Below, piece after piece: positions 40,400 through 56,503 of a stretch of 64,000 nucleotides of DNA. The DNA is from Curtobacterium sp. VKM Ac-1395. GTDB taxonomy: Bacteria; Actinomycetota; Actinomycetes; Actinomycetales; Microbacteriaceae. The stretch lies in contig NZ_JADKRX010000001.1 in NCBI RefSeq assembly GCF_015350975.1, positions 1-64,000 of the forward strand, read 5' to 3'. The position numbers and the translations under genes are program-made. Under the pieces are notes generated by a model, which did not search any database, was not told where the DNA came from, and saw only the letters and a list, made by a program, of their open reading frames with translations. Position 1 is the stretch's first letter; every line of letters starts with the position of its first letter.

Positions 40400-40798
40400 A
40401 TGGAGATCACGAGCGTGACCGTGGGCCTGCCCGTCACCGACCTCGAGGCGTCCTGCCTCTGGTACGGCGCCGTGTTCGAGCGGGTCGACCCCGACCTCGA
40501 GCCCGCCGAGGGCGTCGCGGAGTACGAGATCGGCGGGATCTGGATCCAGCTCGTCGAGGACGCGGGTGCCGAGGAGAACGCCGTCCTGGTGCGCTTCGGC
40601 GTCGACGACGTGGCCGCACAGCACCGCAGGATCGCCGCCCTGGGCATCGACGTCGGGCCGGTCGAGCACGTCGACGGAGCCGTCGACTGGTTCGACGTCC
40701 ACGACCCCGACGGCAACGTCCTCAGCCTGTACTCCCTCGCCGACGAGACGGGACGTGGGCACGGCGGCCAGGACAGCGACGCCGGCCGTTCGCTCTAG
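40400..40798 (+). CDS. VOC (glyoxalase/bleomycin-resistance fold) protein
   Basis: The 132-aa protein has the paired beta-alpha-beta-beta-beta units (VTVGLPVTDLEASCLWYGAV; HDPDGNVLSLYSLAD). Metal ligands could include Glu in the DPDGN-VL strand. The substrate is unknown. It is divergent from pilB. GAGGA lies 11 nt before the ATG. Confidence 0.8.
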   Translation: MEITSVTVGLPVTDLEASCLWYGAVFERVDPDLEPAEGVAEYEIGGIWIQLVEDAGAEENAVLVRFGVDDVAAQHRRIAALGIDVGPVEHVDGAVDWFDVHDPDGNVLSLYSLADETGRGHGGQDSDAGRSL

Positions 40799-40967
40799 CG
40801 CGCACCGCGTCCACCACCGGTCCGGAGGCACGGTGCGGGCCCGCACCGTGCCTCCAGACCGGTGGTCATCCCTTCACAGCACCGCGCCGTTCCGCGTTGC
40901 AGCACGGTTGTCAACAGTTCGTTTCCGGGCTGGACGCTCGGCGCTGGGCGCTGCCACGATGGCGGTC

Positions 40968-42119
40968 ATGCAGAACACACGGATTTCACATGTGACACGG
41001 CGAACGATTGCGAGCGTCGTGCTCGTTGCCTCCGTCGCGCTCGGAGCCGTCGGGATGGCAGCCCCGGCACAGGCAGCGGGGTTCACGGCACGGGTGGCGG
41101 CGATCGTGCACAACGCCGGGGACGTGACCATCACCGGCACCGGCGACCCGGGTGACCTGGTGTCCGTCACACCCTCGGACGGCGCCCCCGTCGATGCTCG
41201 GGTCGACCCCGACGGGTCCTGGCGGACCACCGCCCACGTCGACGGCTTCGGAGCACACACCTTCCGCGTTGCGGACTCCATCGGGTCCCCCGCCTCCACC
41301 CTGCGCGCGACGACCCACCGGGTGAGCTTCACCACGATCGGGGTGCTGCGCGACAACTGGCGCCGAGCGCTCCGCGTCACGGGCGCCGGACTCGAGCCGA
41401 ACGCGCAGATCGAGCTCGCGGTCGACGGCAACCGCGTCGGCACCACCACCACGGACCGCGACGGCGCCTTCGCCCACCGGGTCACGGGCGTGCCGTTCGG
41501 AGAGCACACCGTCACCACGACGGAGCACTTCGACGGTGCCGAGCAACTCCGGGTGAACTCCTCCGCGAAGCTCGAGCCGTTCCCCGTCGTCGACACGATC
41601 TCCGTCGACCCGATCGGCCGGACGGTGCACGTCGAGGGCCGAGGACCCGTCGCCACCGAGATGCGCTTCGTCGACGAGTCCGATGCCCCGTGGGCACTGA
41701 CCACAGGAGAGGACTGGGCCGCGAACGTGGACGGCACCTGGAGCGCTGACCTCGAGTACCCCGCGGCCGGCACGCGCTTCATGGGGATCGTCGCGCAGGT
41801 GTTCGACGGCGGGCGGCTGGTCGGTTCGACCACCACCGGCGCGACCATCCCGTTCCCGGTGACCGCCTCGGTGGCCTCGTCCACGCCGACCCGGCTCGTG
41901 CTCACCGGTTCCGCCGAACCCGGCGCGCGCCTGTCCTTCACGGACGGGGACGGCACCCCGGTGACGGACGCCGACGGCAACCGCGTCGAGCCGCCGGTCC
42001 CGGGGAGCTCGACGTGGCGCGTGACCCTCGACCCGCGACGCATGACCGGCGGCTCCGTGACGGTCTCGGCGACTGGCGACGACGGCCCACTCGGCAGTGC
42101 CACGGTGACCTACCGCTGA
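40968..42119 (+). CDS. Secreted Ig-like repeat protein
   Basis: The 383-aa product has a Sec signal (RRTIASVVLVASVALGAVGM, then AAPAQA cut). Several beta-sandwich repeats follow with the pattern [35 protein letters not shown] and LVLTGSAEPGARLSFTDGDG. These look like bacterial Ig-like domains. No sortase motif or membrane anchor is seen, so it is probably released. ATG 40968 fits a leaderless arrangement (CACGAT 7 nt upstream); ATG 40959 is the alternative. It ends before a bidirectional terminator shared with rpoC. Confidence 0.75.
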   Translation: MQNTRISHVTRRTIASVVLVASVALGAVGMAAPAQAAGFTARVAAIVHNAGDVTITGTGDPGDLVSVTPSDGAPVDARVDPDGSWRTTAHVDGFGAHTFRVADSIGSPASTLRATTHRVSFTTIGVLRDNWRRALRVTGAGLEPNAQIELAVDGNRVGTTTTDRDGAFAHRVTGVPFGEHTVTTTEHFDGAEQLRVNSSAKLEPFPVVDTISVDPIGRTVHVEGRGPVATEMRFVDESDAPWALTTGEDWAANVDGTWSADLEYPAAGTRFMGIVAQVFDGGRLVGSTTTGATIPFPVTASVASSTPTRLVLTGSAEPGARLSFTDGDGTPVTDADGNRVEPPVPGSSTWRVTLDPRRMTGGSVTVSATGDDGPLGSATVTYR

Positions 42120-42142
42120 CCGGCACACGGCGCTCGGACGCA

Positions 42143-42180
42143 GGAAGGGCCCCGCATCCAGGTGGATGCGGGGCCCTTCC
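42143..42180. terminator. Bidirectional terminator (Ig-like gene and rpoC)
   Basis: Bases 42143-42160 and 42163-42180 are exact reverse complements (18 bp). It lies between two convergent genes, 23 nt after the plus-strand stop and 48 nt after the rpoC stop. Confidence 0.85.
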
Positions 42181-42228
42181 GTCAGACCGACCGGCTCAGG
42201 TGGCTGGTGTCCAGCCGCCTGCGCCTGC

Positions 42229-46110
<3,882 letters not shown>

Positions 46111-46157
46111 TGTTCTTCTCTCTTGCTGAATTCGAAACGTTGTCGGGCGGGGCGGGA

Positions 46158-49649
<3,492 letters not shown>

Positions 49650-50046
49650 GGGTTTGACCTCCGGTTGGCCCCGTCGGGCCGATACTGACGGGCAGCATGT
49701 AGGTGAGTGGATTGAACGCCGACGACCCCACGAGAACACGCGGTCATGCACCATCCGAGTGAAGGCGTTGCATGTGCGATGATCTGGGTGAGCGGGACCT
49801 GCCGACATGTGCGGGTCCGGCTGCACCAGGCGGAGTCCTTCGAGGACTTTCGGTCGACCGCAATATGACGACGCGGATGCCAGGGAGCGCGAACAGTCAT
49901 CATATGCAGTGGTCGCACGTGCTGTCCAGTCCTGGCTTGACCAAGTTCGCCAGAGCCGTGTATAAGCACGATGGCCGGGTCACTGCTCCCGCCGGCCACT
50001 CCCCCGCGATCGCCGTCCCGCCGCGGATCCGGAGGCGACCAGCCCC
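49650..50046 (-). promoter_or_regulatory. rpoB promoter and long leader
   Basis: There is no gene in this ~400-bp stretch. On the minus strand TGGACA (49928-49923), 18 bp and TATGAT (49904-49899) form a good promoter, start near 49892, leader about 240 nt. A plus-strand TTGACC-18 bp-TATAAG (49937-49966) points the opposite way without a gene to serve. Confidence 0.65.
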
Positions 50047-50628
50047 TCAGCCGAGGCGTTCGCGCTCGGCGCGCACCGGGCCTCCCGGCTGACCGGTCAG
50101 ACCGGCCAGCGCACGGAACGCGTCCTCCGGACGACGGGTCCGGACGAAGGTGGTCCGCCCTCGGTCGTCGGTCAGCTCGATGCCGAGACCCGGTGTCAGC
50201 AGGAGCGCCCGGACCCCGCGGCCGATGCGCAGACCGATGCCGCCGAAGGTGGTCGCGTCGGCCTCGACCAGGCGCGCCTGGACGATCCGGCTCCGTGGGA
50301 TCCGGCGGGGCGGCAACGGACGGAAGTGCAGCGTGACGTGCCGCTCGGTGACGGTGAACCCGGCACGGGCGAGCAGGAGCAGCAGACCGACGGCCATGCC
50401 GAGGACGCCCGGTACCAGGAGCGCGATCTCCGGCGCATCCCCCGGCCAGGCGAGGACGGCCGCCGACAGGGCGGTTCCCGCCCCGAGGAGCGCTGCGCCG
50501 ATCGTCCGCATCCAGAGCGGCGCCGCTTCACGGTCGGCATGGAACGGACGGGAGGCTCCGCTCGCCCCCGTCGATCGGCTCGCGGTGACGCGGCGGGGCG
50601 TCTGGATGCTCATGGTGTCGGCGGACAA
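50047..50628 (-). CDS. Small two-helix membrane protein with PH-like domain
   Basis: The 193-aa product has two hydrophobic segments (WMRTIGAALLGAGTALSAAV, IALLVPGVLGMAVGLLLLLA). A beta-rich part reminiscent of bacterial PH domains follows (FTVTERHVTLHFRPLPPRRI, GIGLRIGRGVRALLLTPGLG). I place the start at TTG 50628, which has AGGAG 6 nt upstream; ATG 50613 is the alternative. The function is unknown. Bases 50,629-50,911 between this gene and the response regulator hold nothing I recognise. Confidence 0.65.
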   Translation of the reverse strand: MSADTMSIQTPRRVTASRSTGASGASRPFHADREAAPLWMRTIGAALLGAGTALSAAVLAWPGDAPEIALLVPGVLGMAVGLLLLLARAGFTVTERHVTLHFRPLPPRRIPRSRIVQARLVEADATTFGGIGLRIGRGVRALLLTPGLGIELTDDRGRTTFVRTRRPEDAFRALAGLTGQPGGPVRAERERLG

Positions 50629-50911
50629 GTGGGTCTCCTGGTGCAGGCGGTCCAGGGCGTGGGGCACTCCGGACGCGGTGTGTTCGAGGTCGGAGCGCAC
50701 TGGCGCACGCCGACGGCGCGGGCGCTGCGGTGCGACCCGTGGGTGGCGGCAGTGGGGGTGCGCGCCACGGTCTGCCGGATGCGGACCCGCCAGGAGCACG
50801 CGGGCTCCGGAGGTCGACGCGCTCGGCGGACGACCCGTCGACGGTACGTCGCGTGCCTTGGCGTTCACTGTCCGTTCATGTGTACGCATTCACCCCAGAG
50901 CGGGGGACGCG

Positions 50912-51559
50912 TCAGCGCAGGACGAGGGCGACGGCCTCCGCGCGGGACCTGACCCCGAGCTTCTGGAACAACTGGTTCACGTACGACTTGACGGTCGGCA
51001 CGGTCAGGAACAGCTCCGCGGCGATCTCGGGGTTCGTCCGGCCGTCCGCGATGCGCTCGAGCACGTCGGCCTCGCGTGGGGTGAGGTCGGGGAAGCGCTC
51101 GCGGACCGACACCGGCGTCGGGGGTGTCGAGAGCGTCGGACTCCCGAGCGCCGCGATGAGTCGGGCCCCGACCGCGGCGTCGAAGGTCGACTGCCCCGAA
51201 GCGACGGCCCGGATGGCGGTGGCGATCTCCACGCGGCCCGCGTCCTTCGTCAGGTAGCCGCGGGCACCGGCGCGGAGGGCGGTCACGATCGAGTCGTCGT
51301 CGGCGAACGTCGTCAGCACCAGGACCGCGACCTCTGGGTGCGCCGCCGTGATCTGCGCCGTGGCGGTCGGGCCGTCGACCACCGGCATGCGCAGGTCCAT
51401 GAGGACGACGTCCGGCGAGTGCTCCGCCACGAGGGCGACGGCCTCGGCACCGTCGGCGGCCTCGCCGACGACCTCGAGGTCCGGCACGAGCGACAGCACC
51501 GTCACCAGACCGTCGCGGACGATGGCCTGGTCGTCGACGACGAGCACGCGGATGCTCAC
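50912..51559 (-). CDS. NarL/LuxR-type response regulator
   Basis: The 215-aa protein has a receiver domain (VLVVDDQAIVRDGL; phospho-acceptor Asp in DVVLMDLRMP; Lys in LTKDAG). The C-terminal LuxR helix-turn-helix reads LTPREADVLERIADGRTNPE, then TVKSYVNQLFQKL. The GTG start overlaps the kinase stop by 4 bp. It works with the kinase upstream. Confidence 0.93.
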   Translation of the reverse strand: MSIRVLVVDDQAIVRDGLVTVLSLVPDLEVVGEAADGAEAVALVAEHSPDVVLMDLRMPVVDGPTATAQITAAHPEVAVLVLTTFADDDSIVTALRAGARGYLTKDAGRVEIATAIRAVASGQSTFDAAVGARLIAALGSPTLSTPPTPVSVRERFPDLTPREADVLERIADGRTNPEIAAELFLTVPTVKSYVNQLFQKLGVRSRAEAVALVLR

Positions 51560-52755
51560 GCGCTCGCCTCGGTCCCGGACCGCGACGCGGGCAGGTGCAT
51601 CGCGACGACGAACGCGTCGTCGGTGCGCTCGGCACGGATCGTGGCGTCGTCGTCGAGTTCGGCGAAGCGCTCCCGCATGCCGACGAGCCCGTGCCCCGGG
51701 TCCGCCAGCGGGTTCGTGACGACGACGTCGACGGGGCCGGCGGGTCCGGTCCGCTCGACGGTGAGCGTGACCGGGCGGCCGGGTGCGTGGCGGCGGGCGT
51801 TGCTGAGGGCCTCGCGGGTGGCGGCGACCACGGCGGCACGGTGGGCCGGGTCGAGTCCGGCGAGGGTGAGGTCGCCGTCGACGTGCACCGCGCCGCCGAA
51901 CGACCGGTGCGCGTCGACGAGGGGCGCGAGGCCGGTGGCGGTGGTCGCCTGCGGCCGGGAGGCTCGGTGCGGCTCCGACACGTCGGCCGCGGCGGGTTCC
52001 GGGTCGTCTTCGCGCAGGGCGCGGACCGCGCGGCGCGCCTCCGCGAGGCCGTCGGCGGCGAGGGTGCGGGCGTCAACGGCTCGGCGGGCGGCGTCGTCGA
52101 CACGGCCGGCCTCGAGCAGGGCCTCGACGGCGTCCAGCTGCAGCACGAGCCCGCCGAGGGAGTGCGCGAGGACGTCGTGGACGTCCCTGGCCGCCCGGGA
52201 CCGGTCGGCCAGGAGCTCGGCACGCTGCTGGTCCCGCTCCCCCTGGCGCGCCTGGAGCTCGGTGAGTCGGACCTGGCGGCGGCTGAAGCCGACGAGCACG
52301 CCGAGCACGAGCCCACCGCACGCGGCGAGGACGAGCGCCACGGGGGCCCGCTCGAGCGTGGCGACGCCGGCGATCTCGACGATCGCGACGAGCACGGCGA
52401 CGGTGCCGGTCCAGACGGGCAGGTCGGCGCTGGCCTGCAGGGCGACGATGCCAATGATGACCGGCACGAGCAGGAGCGCGTCGGTGGGCACCACGACGAG
52501 GGCCCCGGCGGCGACCATCACCACCGCGACGGCGAACCCGGCGCGGGCGGACCGCACGACCTCACGCGCGACCCAGGCGGCGAGCGCCACGCTCCCGACG
52601 ACCCACACCCACACGGGGTGGTGCAGGGCGAGGCCGTTGTGGACGAACCAGAACACGACGGCGACGACCCCGACGGCGGTGAGCCACCAGCCGAGACGCG
52701 AACGCGACCGGCCCCGGGCGAGGTCGGTCGGTTCGACACCGGAGAGGAGGGTCAC
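51556..52755 (-). CDS. HisKA_3-type sensor histidine kinase
   Basis: The 399-aa protein has about six hydrophobic N-terminal segments without a large sensor domain. A coiled stretch and an H-box follow (RAARDVHDVLAHSLGGLVLQ), then the ATPase N-box (TREALSNARRHA) and G-box (PGHGLVGMRERF). The GTG start overlaps the preceding membrane gene by 4 bp. The small-sensor form suggests it senses within the membrane or through its operon partner. Confidence 0.92.
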   Translation of the reverse strand: MTLLSGVEPTDLARGRSRSRLGWWLTAVGVVAVVFWFVHNGLALHHPVWVWVVGSVALAAWVAREVVRSARAGFAVAVVMVAAGALVVVPTDALLLVPVIIGIVALQASADLPVWTGTVAVLVAIVEIAGVATLERAPVALVLAACGGLVLGVLVGFSRRQVRLTELQARQGERDQQRAELLADRSRAARDVHDVLAHSLGGLVLQLDAVEALLEAGRVDDAARRAVDARTLAADGLAEARRAVRALREDDPEPAAADVSEPHRASRPQATTATGLAPLVDAHRSFGGAVHVDGDLTLAGLDPAHRAAVVAATREALSNARRHAPGRPVTLTVERTGPAGPVDVVVTNPLADPGHGLVGMRERFAELDDDATIRAERTDDAFVVAMHLPASRSGTEASA

Positions 52756-53252
52756 CGGACCATCATGCCGCTGGGGCGGGACGGGATGCGCTGGTCGACG
52801 ACGAGCGCCCGGGCGGCCCGGTTGACCGCGAGCATGAGCAGGACCGCGCCGGTCGAGCTGAGCAGGTGCGCGCCGAGGTGGCCGCCGAGGACGTCGATGC
52901 CGATCCGGACGACGATGAGCACGATCCACAGCACGGCTCCGGCCGCACCGGTGCGGGACTGCAGCGTCCTGCCCTTGTGGTCCGGGGTGCCGACCGTGCG
53001 GAAGCGGGTCAGGCTGCCCATCGCGAGGCCGAGGCCGACGGACACGAGCGCCTCGATGCCGAGGAACACGACGTCGGTCGTGCCGATCGTCGCCGTGGAC
53101 TGGGCGAGGACGACGATCCCGACGCCGGCCATCACGAGGGGCATGCGCCAGATGCGTGCCGGGTCGAGGTACTGCCAGGTCGCCTGCCGCCAGGCGAGGA
53201 AGCCGACGAGCGCCAGGCCGATGACGACGTTCGCGAGGAGTTGAGCCGACAT
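52752..53252 (-). CDS. Multi-pass membrane protein, first gene of the two-component operon
   Basis: The 166-aa protein has about four to five helices (LLANVVIGLALVGFLAW, MPLVMAGVGIVVLAQS, VVFLGIEALVSVGLGLAMGS, GAVLWIVLIVVRIGIDVLGG). It may be related to DUF1453/CcdC-type proteins, but this is a guess. ATG 53252 has GGAAAGG upstream. Coupling to the kinase suggests an accessory sensing role, as LiaF has for LiaS. Confidence 0.7.
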   Translation of the reverse strand: MSAQLLANVVIGLALVGFLAWRQATWQYLDPARIWRMPLVMAGVGIVVLAQSTATIGTTDVVFLGIEALVSVGLGLAMGSLTRFRTVGTPDHKGRTLQSRTGAAGAVLWIVLIVVRIGIDVLGGHLGAHLLSSTGAVLLMLAVNRAARALVVDQRIPSRPSGMMVR

Positions 53253-53329
53253 GGTGTGCGCCTTTCCCGAGTGCCCGGCGGGGGTTCCCGGCCGGTGGTC
53301 CCATCCTTCGACGGACGGGTCCGCGGCCC

Positions 53330-53347
53330 CACCACCCACGGGTGGTG
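53330..53347. promoter_or_regulatory. Dyad in a divergent promoter region
   Basis: CACCACCC and GGGTGGTG are separated by AC. It sits between the divergent two-component operon and the spermidine-synthase-like gene, so it is a candidate operator for the response regulator. Confidence 0.35.
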
Positions 53348-53359
53348 ACCGGGGTGGTG

Positions 53360-54226
53360 ATGCCGGTGGTGTTCCATGGACCCATGGGTGATGCGTTCGA
53401 CGGGTTCAAGCTCGGTGCGGGGTTCTCGGTGATCGAGCCCGACCGGCACCGGCCGGGGTCCTTCACGCTGGTGGTCGACGGCACGCCCCAGTCCCACGTG
53501 GACCTGGAGGACCCGACGCACCTGGCGTTCGAGTACATCCGTCGGATCGGGCACGCCATCGACCTGCTGCCGCCCGGACCGATCACGGCGCTGCACCTCG
53601 GCGCCGGCGCCCTCACGCTCCCCCGCTACGTCGCGGTGACCCGGCCGGGTTCCCGCCAGCAGGTGGTCGAGCTCGAGCGTGACCTCGTCGACCAGGTGCG
53701 CGAGGTGCTGCCGTTCCCCCGCGGCGCCTCGATCCGCGTGCGGTACGGCGACGCCCGCGAGGTCCTCGGCAAGCTGCCGAACGGGCTGCACGGCACGGTC
53801 GACCTCGCCGTCGTGGACGTCTTCGGTGGTTCGCGGATCCCGGCGCACGTGACGAGCGTCGAGTTCTACCGGGAGGTCGCCGCGTTCCTCTCCCCCACCG
53901 GGATCGTCGCGGTGAACGTCGCCGACGGTGCCGGTCTCGCGTTCGCCCGTGGTCAGGCGTCGACGCTGCAGTCCGTGCTGCCCTCGGTCGCGGCGGTGGC
54001 GGACACCGGCATGCTCAAGGGCCGGCGCTTCGGCAACATCGTGCTCCTCGGCTCGCCGACGGACCTGCCCGTGGCCGACATGCCGCGCCGGTACTCCTCG
54101 GACCCGATGCCGGCGAAGGTCGTGCACGGGGCCGAACTCCGGGCGTTCATCGCCGGGGCACCCATCGTCACGGACGCGACGGCGGTCGCGTCGCCGGAGC
54201 CGAACCGGTCCGTCTTCGGGGCGTGA
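53360..54226 (+). CDS. Spermidine synthase-like methyltransferase-fold protein
   Basis: The ~288-aa product has a Rossmann fold with the SAM-type glycine loop (ALHLGAGALTLPRYVAVTRP), acidic residue (QQVVELERDLVDQVR) and DLAVVDVFGGSRIPAHV. It resembles orphan actinobacterial spermidine-synthase-like proteins rather than a true SpeE; no speD is nearby. The start is uncertain between ATG 53360 and ATG 53384. Activity is unknown. Confidence 0.75.
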   Translation: MPVVFHGPMGDAFDGFKLGAGFSVIEPDRHRPGSFTLVVDGTPQSHVDLEDPTHLAFEYIRRIGHAIDLLPPGPITALHLGAGALTLPRYVAVTRPGSRQQVVELERDLVDQVREVLPFPRGASIRVRYGDAREVLGKLPNGLHGTVDLAVVDVFGGSRIPAHVTSVEFYREVAAFLSPTGIVAVNVADGAGLAFARGQASTLQSVLPSVAAVADTGMLKGRRFGNIVLLGSPTDLPVADMPRRYSSDPMPAKVVHGAELRAFIAGAPIVTDATAVASPEPNRSVFGA

Positions 54227-54323
54227 CCCGCACGGCGCTCTCGGGCAACGGGACGGTCGCGCTGCCAGGATGGACGCTGGACGACCGCGCAGGTGCGCGA
54301 CCGAACGAGACGGGGAAGCCCTC

Positions 54324-55025
54324 ATGACGAACGACGACCGGAGCAACGACGACCGGCCTCGCTACGGCGAGCGCATCACGCCGGACTCGACGCCGCAGTA
54401 CGGCGAGCAGCAGCAGCACGGCCAGCAGCAGGGCCAGCAGTACGGGCAGCAGTACGGCCAGCAGCAGCAGCAGGGTGACCAGTACGGGCAGCAGCAGGGC
54501 CAGCAGTCGGACGCCCCCTCGTGGGGTGGCCAGCAGCACCAGCCGCAGCACCACCAGCAGCAGTACGGGTCCGCCCCGGCGTCCTCCGGTGGCCCGGCGT
54601 GGCAGCAGCATCACGAATCCGTCGCCAAGAAGCCGACCGTCGGCCGGATCGCCTTCGTCGCCTCGGTCATCGCGCTCGTGCTCGGCGTCATCGGCGGGTA
54701 CGTCCTCGGGACCGCGCTCGGTGCGACCGGCGTCATCCGCGACCTCATGCAGAGCGGTGGCACCGGGAGCGCGAGTGACCAGCAGGAGCTCCAGCGGCAG
54801 CTCCAGGACTCGCTGATGAACTCCGCGAACGGCGGTCAGTTCGCCGTGGGCAGCGTCTTCATGTGGGTCGCCACGCTGTTCGGCGTGTGGGGCATCGTGC
54901 AGGGCATCGTCGCGATCGCCACGAAGCGTGGCCGCCGCTGGGGTGTCTTCGCGGTCATCCTGGCCGTCGTCGCCGTCATCGTGGCGTTCGTCGTCTACAT
55001 CGGGATCGCGGTCTCCGCCTCCTGA
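54324..55025 (+). CDS. Membrane protein with Gln/Tyr/Gly-rich N-terminus
   Basis: The 233-aa protein starts at ATG 54324 after GGGGAAG. Residues ~25-90 are mostly Gln, Gly, Tyr and His in short repeats (YGQQ, QGQQ). After a lysine stretch come three helices (IAFVASVIALVLGVIGGYVL, VGSVFMWVATLFGVWGIVQG, VFAVILAVVAVIVAFVVYIG) and a polar loop between helices 1 and 2. The function is not recognised. Similar low-complexity tails occur in actinobacterial DUF4190-type membrane proteins. Confidence 0.75.
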   Translation: MTNDDRSNDDRPRYGERITPDSTPQYGEQQQHGQQQGQQYGQQYGQQQQQGDQYGQQQGQQSDAPSWGGQQHQPQHHQQQYGSAPASSGGPAWQQHHESVAKKPTVGRIAFVASVIALVLGVIGGYVLGTALGATGVIRDLMQSGGTGSASDQQELQRQLQDSLMNSANGGQFAVGSVFMWVATLFGVWGIVQGIVAIATKRGRRWGVFAVILAVVAVIVAFVVYIGIAVSAS

Positions 55026-55124
55026 CCAGGCACGTCCTCGAAGGCCCGTCCCGCACTGCGCGAGGCGGGCCTTCGGCGTGTGGCAGCGGTCACTCCCGGG
55101 TGAGCCCGGTTACCCTCGACCCTG

Positions 55125-55964
55125 ATGTCCAACCCGCCCGAAGACCGCCAGCACCTCGACCGGGACGACCGCGCCCGGGAACCGCGTCACGCGGCCCCCG
55201 GAAGCCCGAGCGTCAGCCCCGGCAGCACCTTCGCGCCCATCAGTCTGCGCCCCGCCGTGGACGTGCAGGCCGTGCAGGACCGCCTCCGTGACCTCGGCCA
55301 GAGCCGCAGCACCGACGCCCTCGCCGAGCGCGCCGAGCTGATGCGGCTGCTCGGCCGCCTCGACGAGGCCCTCGTCCTGGCCGAGGAGGTCTTCCGCCTG
55401 ACGATGTTCACGGGTGAGCGCTCCGACAAGGTCGCCGCCCGCATCCGCCGCGCGCACGTCCTGCACGACCTGGGTCGGCACGAGCGCGCCGCGAGCGAGG
55501 CCGCCATGGCGCGCGACACCGCCACGACCGAGGAGTGGCCGGAGCTCGAGGGCGCCGCCGCCGAGATCGAGGGCTGGTCCCTGTTCGAGCTCTCCCGTTT
55601 CGACGAGGCCCGCGAAGTCCTGGCCCGCTCGTACGAGGCCTTCCGCGCCGCCGGTGCCCCGTCCGAGCGCACCGACGCCCTGCGCACCGCGGTCGAGGCC
55701 GCCATGCGTGCGTCGATCGCCCAGCCCGCCACGACCGGCGCGCAGGACCGCGACGCCGCCGACCGTCCCCGGACGGCACGCGAGCTCGCTGCCCGCCGCG
55801 AGACCGACCCGGTCACCCGGGTGGCCGAGCCGGTGAAGGAGGTGCCGCCGATCCGTCGACGGGTCCTCGGCGCCCCCGACGCGGCCCGCACCGAAGGCGA
55901 CAGCATCTGGGGCAAGCTGACCGGCCGCTCGGACCGCGCGCGCCCCACCGACACCGACCGGTGA
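55125..55964 (+). CDS. TPR-like helical protein of unknown function
   Basis: The 279-aa product has a disordered start, then helical repeats with TPR character (ALAERAELMRLLGRLDEALV, ARIRRAHVLHDLGRHERAAS, WSLFELSRFDEAREVLARSY) at ~65-195. A charged, probably disordered C-terminus follows. TACCCT lies 7 nt before the ATG, suggesting a leaderless transcript. It overlaps the SprT-like gene by 4 bp, so the two probably act together. Confidence 0.75.
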   Translation: MSNPPEDRQHLDRDDRAREPRHAAPGSPSVSPGSTFAPISLRPAVDVQAVQDRLRDLGQSRSTDALAERAELMRLLGRLDEALVLAEEVFRLTMFTGERSDKVAARIRRAHVLHDLGRHERAASEAAMARDTATTEEWPELEGAAAEIEGWSLFELSRFDEAREVLARSYEAFRAAGAPSERTDALRTAVEAAMRASIAQPATTGAQDRDAADRPRTARELAARRETDPVTRVAEPVKEVPPIRRRVLGAPDAARTEGDSIWGKLTGRSDRARPTDTDR

Positions 55965-56431
55965 CCTCGCTCGACCAGGTCCGGGACCGGGCCGAGGAGC
56001 TGCTGCGCCTGCACCTGGGCGGCGGCTCGTGGTCGTTCGGCTTCGACCACGCGAAGACCCGTGCCGGCCAGTGCGACTTCGCCAAGCGCCGGATCACGGT
56101 CAGTCGGCACCTGGCGGCACGGTTCTCGGACGAGGACGTCGAGCAGGTGCTGCTGCACGAGGTCGCCCATGCGCTGAGTGGGGCCCGTGCCGGACACGGA
56201 CCAGCCTGGCGGCGGACCGCCCGGTCGATCGGGTACACCGGGTCGCGGCTGCACGACGGGCCGATCGCCAGCGAGCTCGCACCGTGGGTGGGCACCTGCC
56301 CCGCCGGCCACGAGCACTACCGCTACCGGACACCGACCCGGCCCCTGGCCTGTGCGAAGTGCTCCCGCCGGTTCGACGAGCGCCACCTGATCACCTGGGC
56401 CCGCCAACAGGAGCGTCAGACGACCCATTAG
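55961..56431 (+). CDS. SprT-like zinc metalloprotease
   Basis: The 156-aa protein has the metalloprotease motif HEVAH (66-70) and a downstream His (GHGPAW, H79). A C-terminal zinc ribbon uses C113, H117, C131 and C134. SprT-like proteins include the DNA-protein crosslink protease Spartan; bacterial members are poorly characterised. The GTG start overlaps the previous stop by 4 bp. Its TAG stop lies in the first copy of a duplicated segment. Confidence 0.88.
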   Translation: MTSLDQVRDRAEELLRLHLGGGSWSFGFDHAKTRAGQCDFAKRRITVSRHLAARFSDEDVEQVLLHEVAHALSGARAGHGPAWRRTARSIGYTGSRLHDGPIASELAPWVGTCPAGHEHYRYRTPTRPLACAKCSRRFDERHLITWARQQERQTTH

Positions 56432-56503
56432 CCCGGCCGGATGCACCCCTTCCGGACCCGGCAGCACGATCCGCAGGTCACCCATTAGCCTGGCCCGATG
56501 CAC
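56423..56503 (+). repeat. Duplicated 24-bp segment at the sprT end and next gene start
   Basis: 56423-56446 and 56480-56503 match at 22 of 24 positions (ACCCATTAGCC...GATGCAC), 57 bp apart. Weaker similarity continues for ~30 bp (CAGCAC(G)ATCCGCA). The first copy holds the sprT stop codon; the second holds the next gene's start. Confidence 0.75.

Noticed and set aside
49971..50336. Leaderless gene behind the plus-strand promoter at 49937-49966
   Set aside because: The start would be only 4 nt after the -10 box, the product is Arg/Pro/Gly-rich, and it is antisense to a better supported membrane protein.
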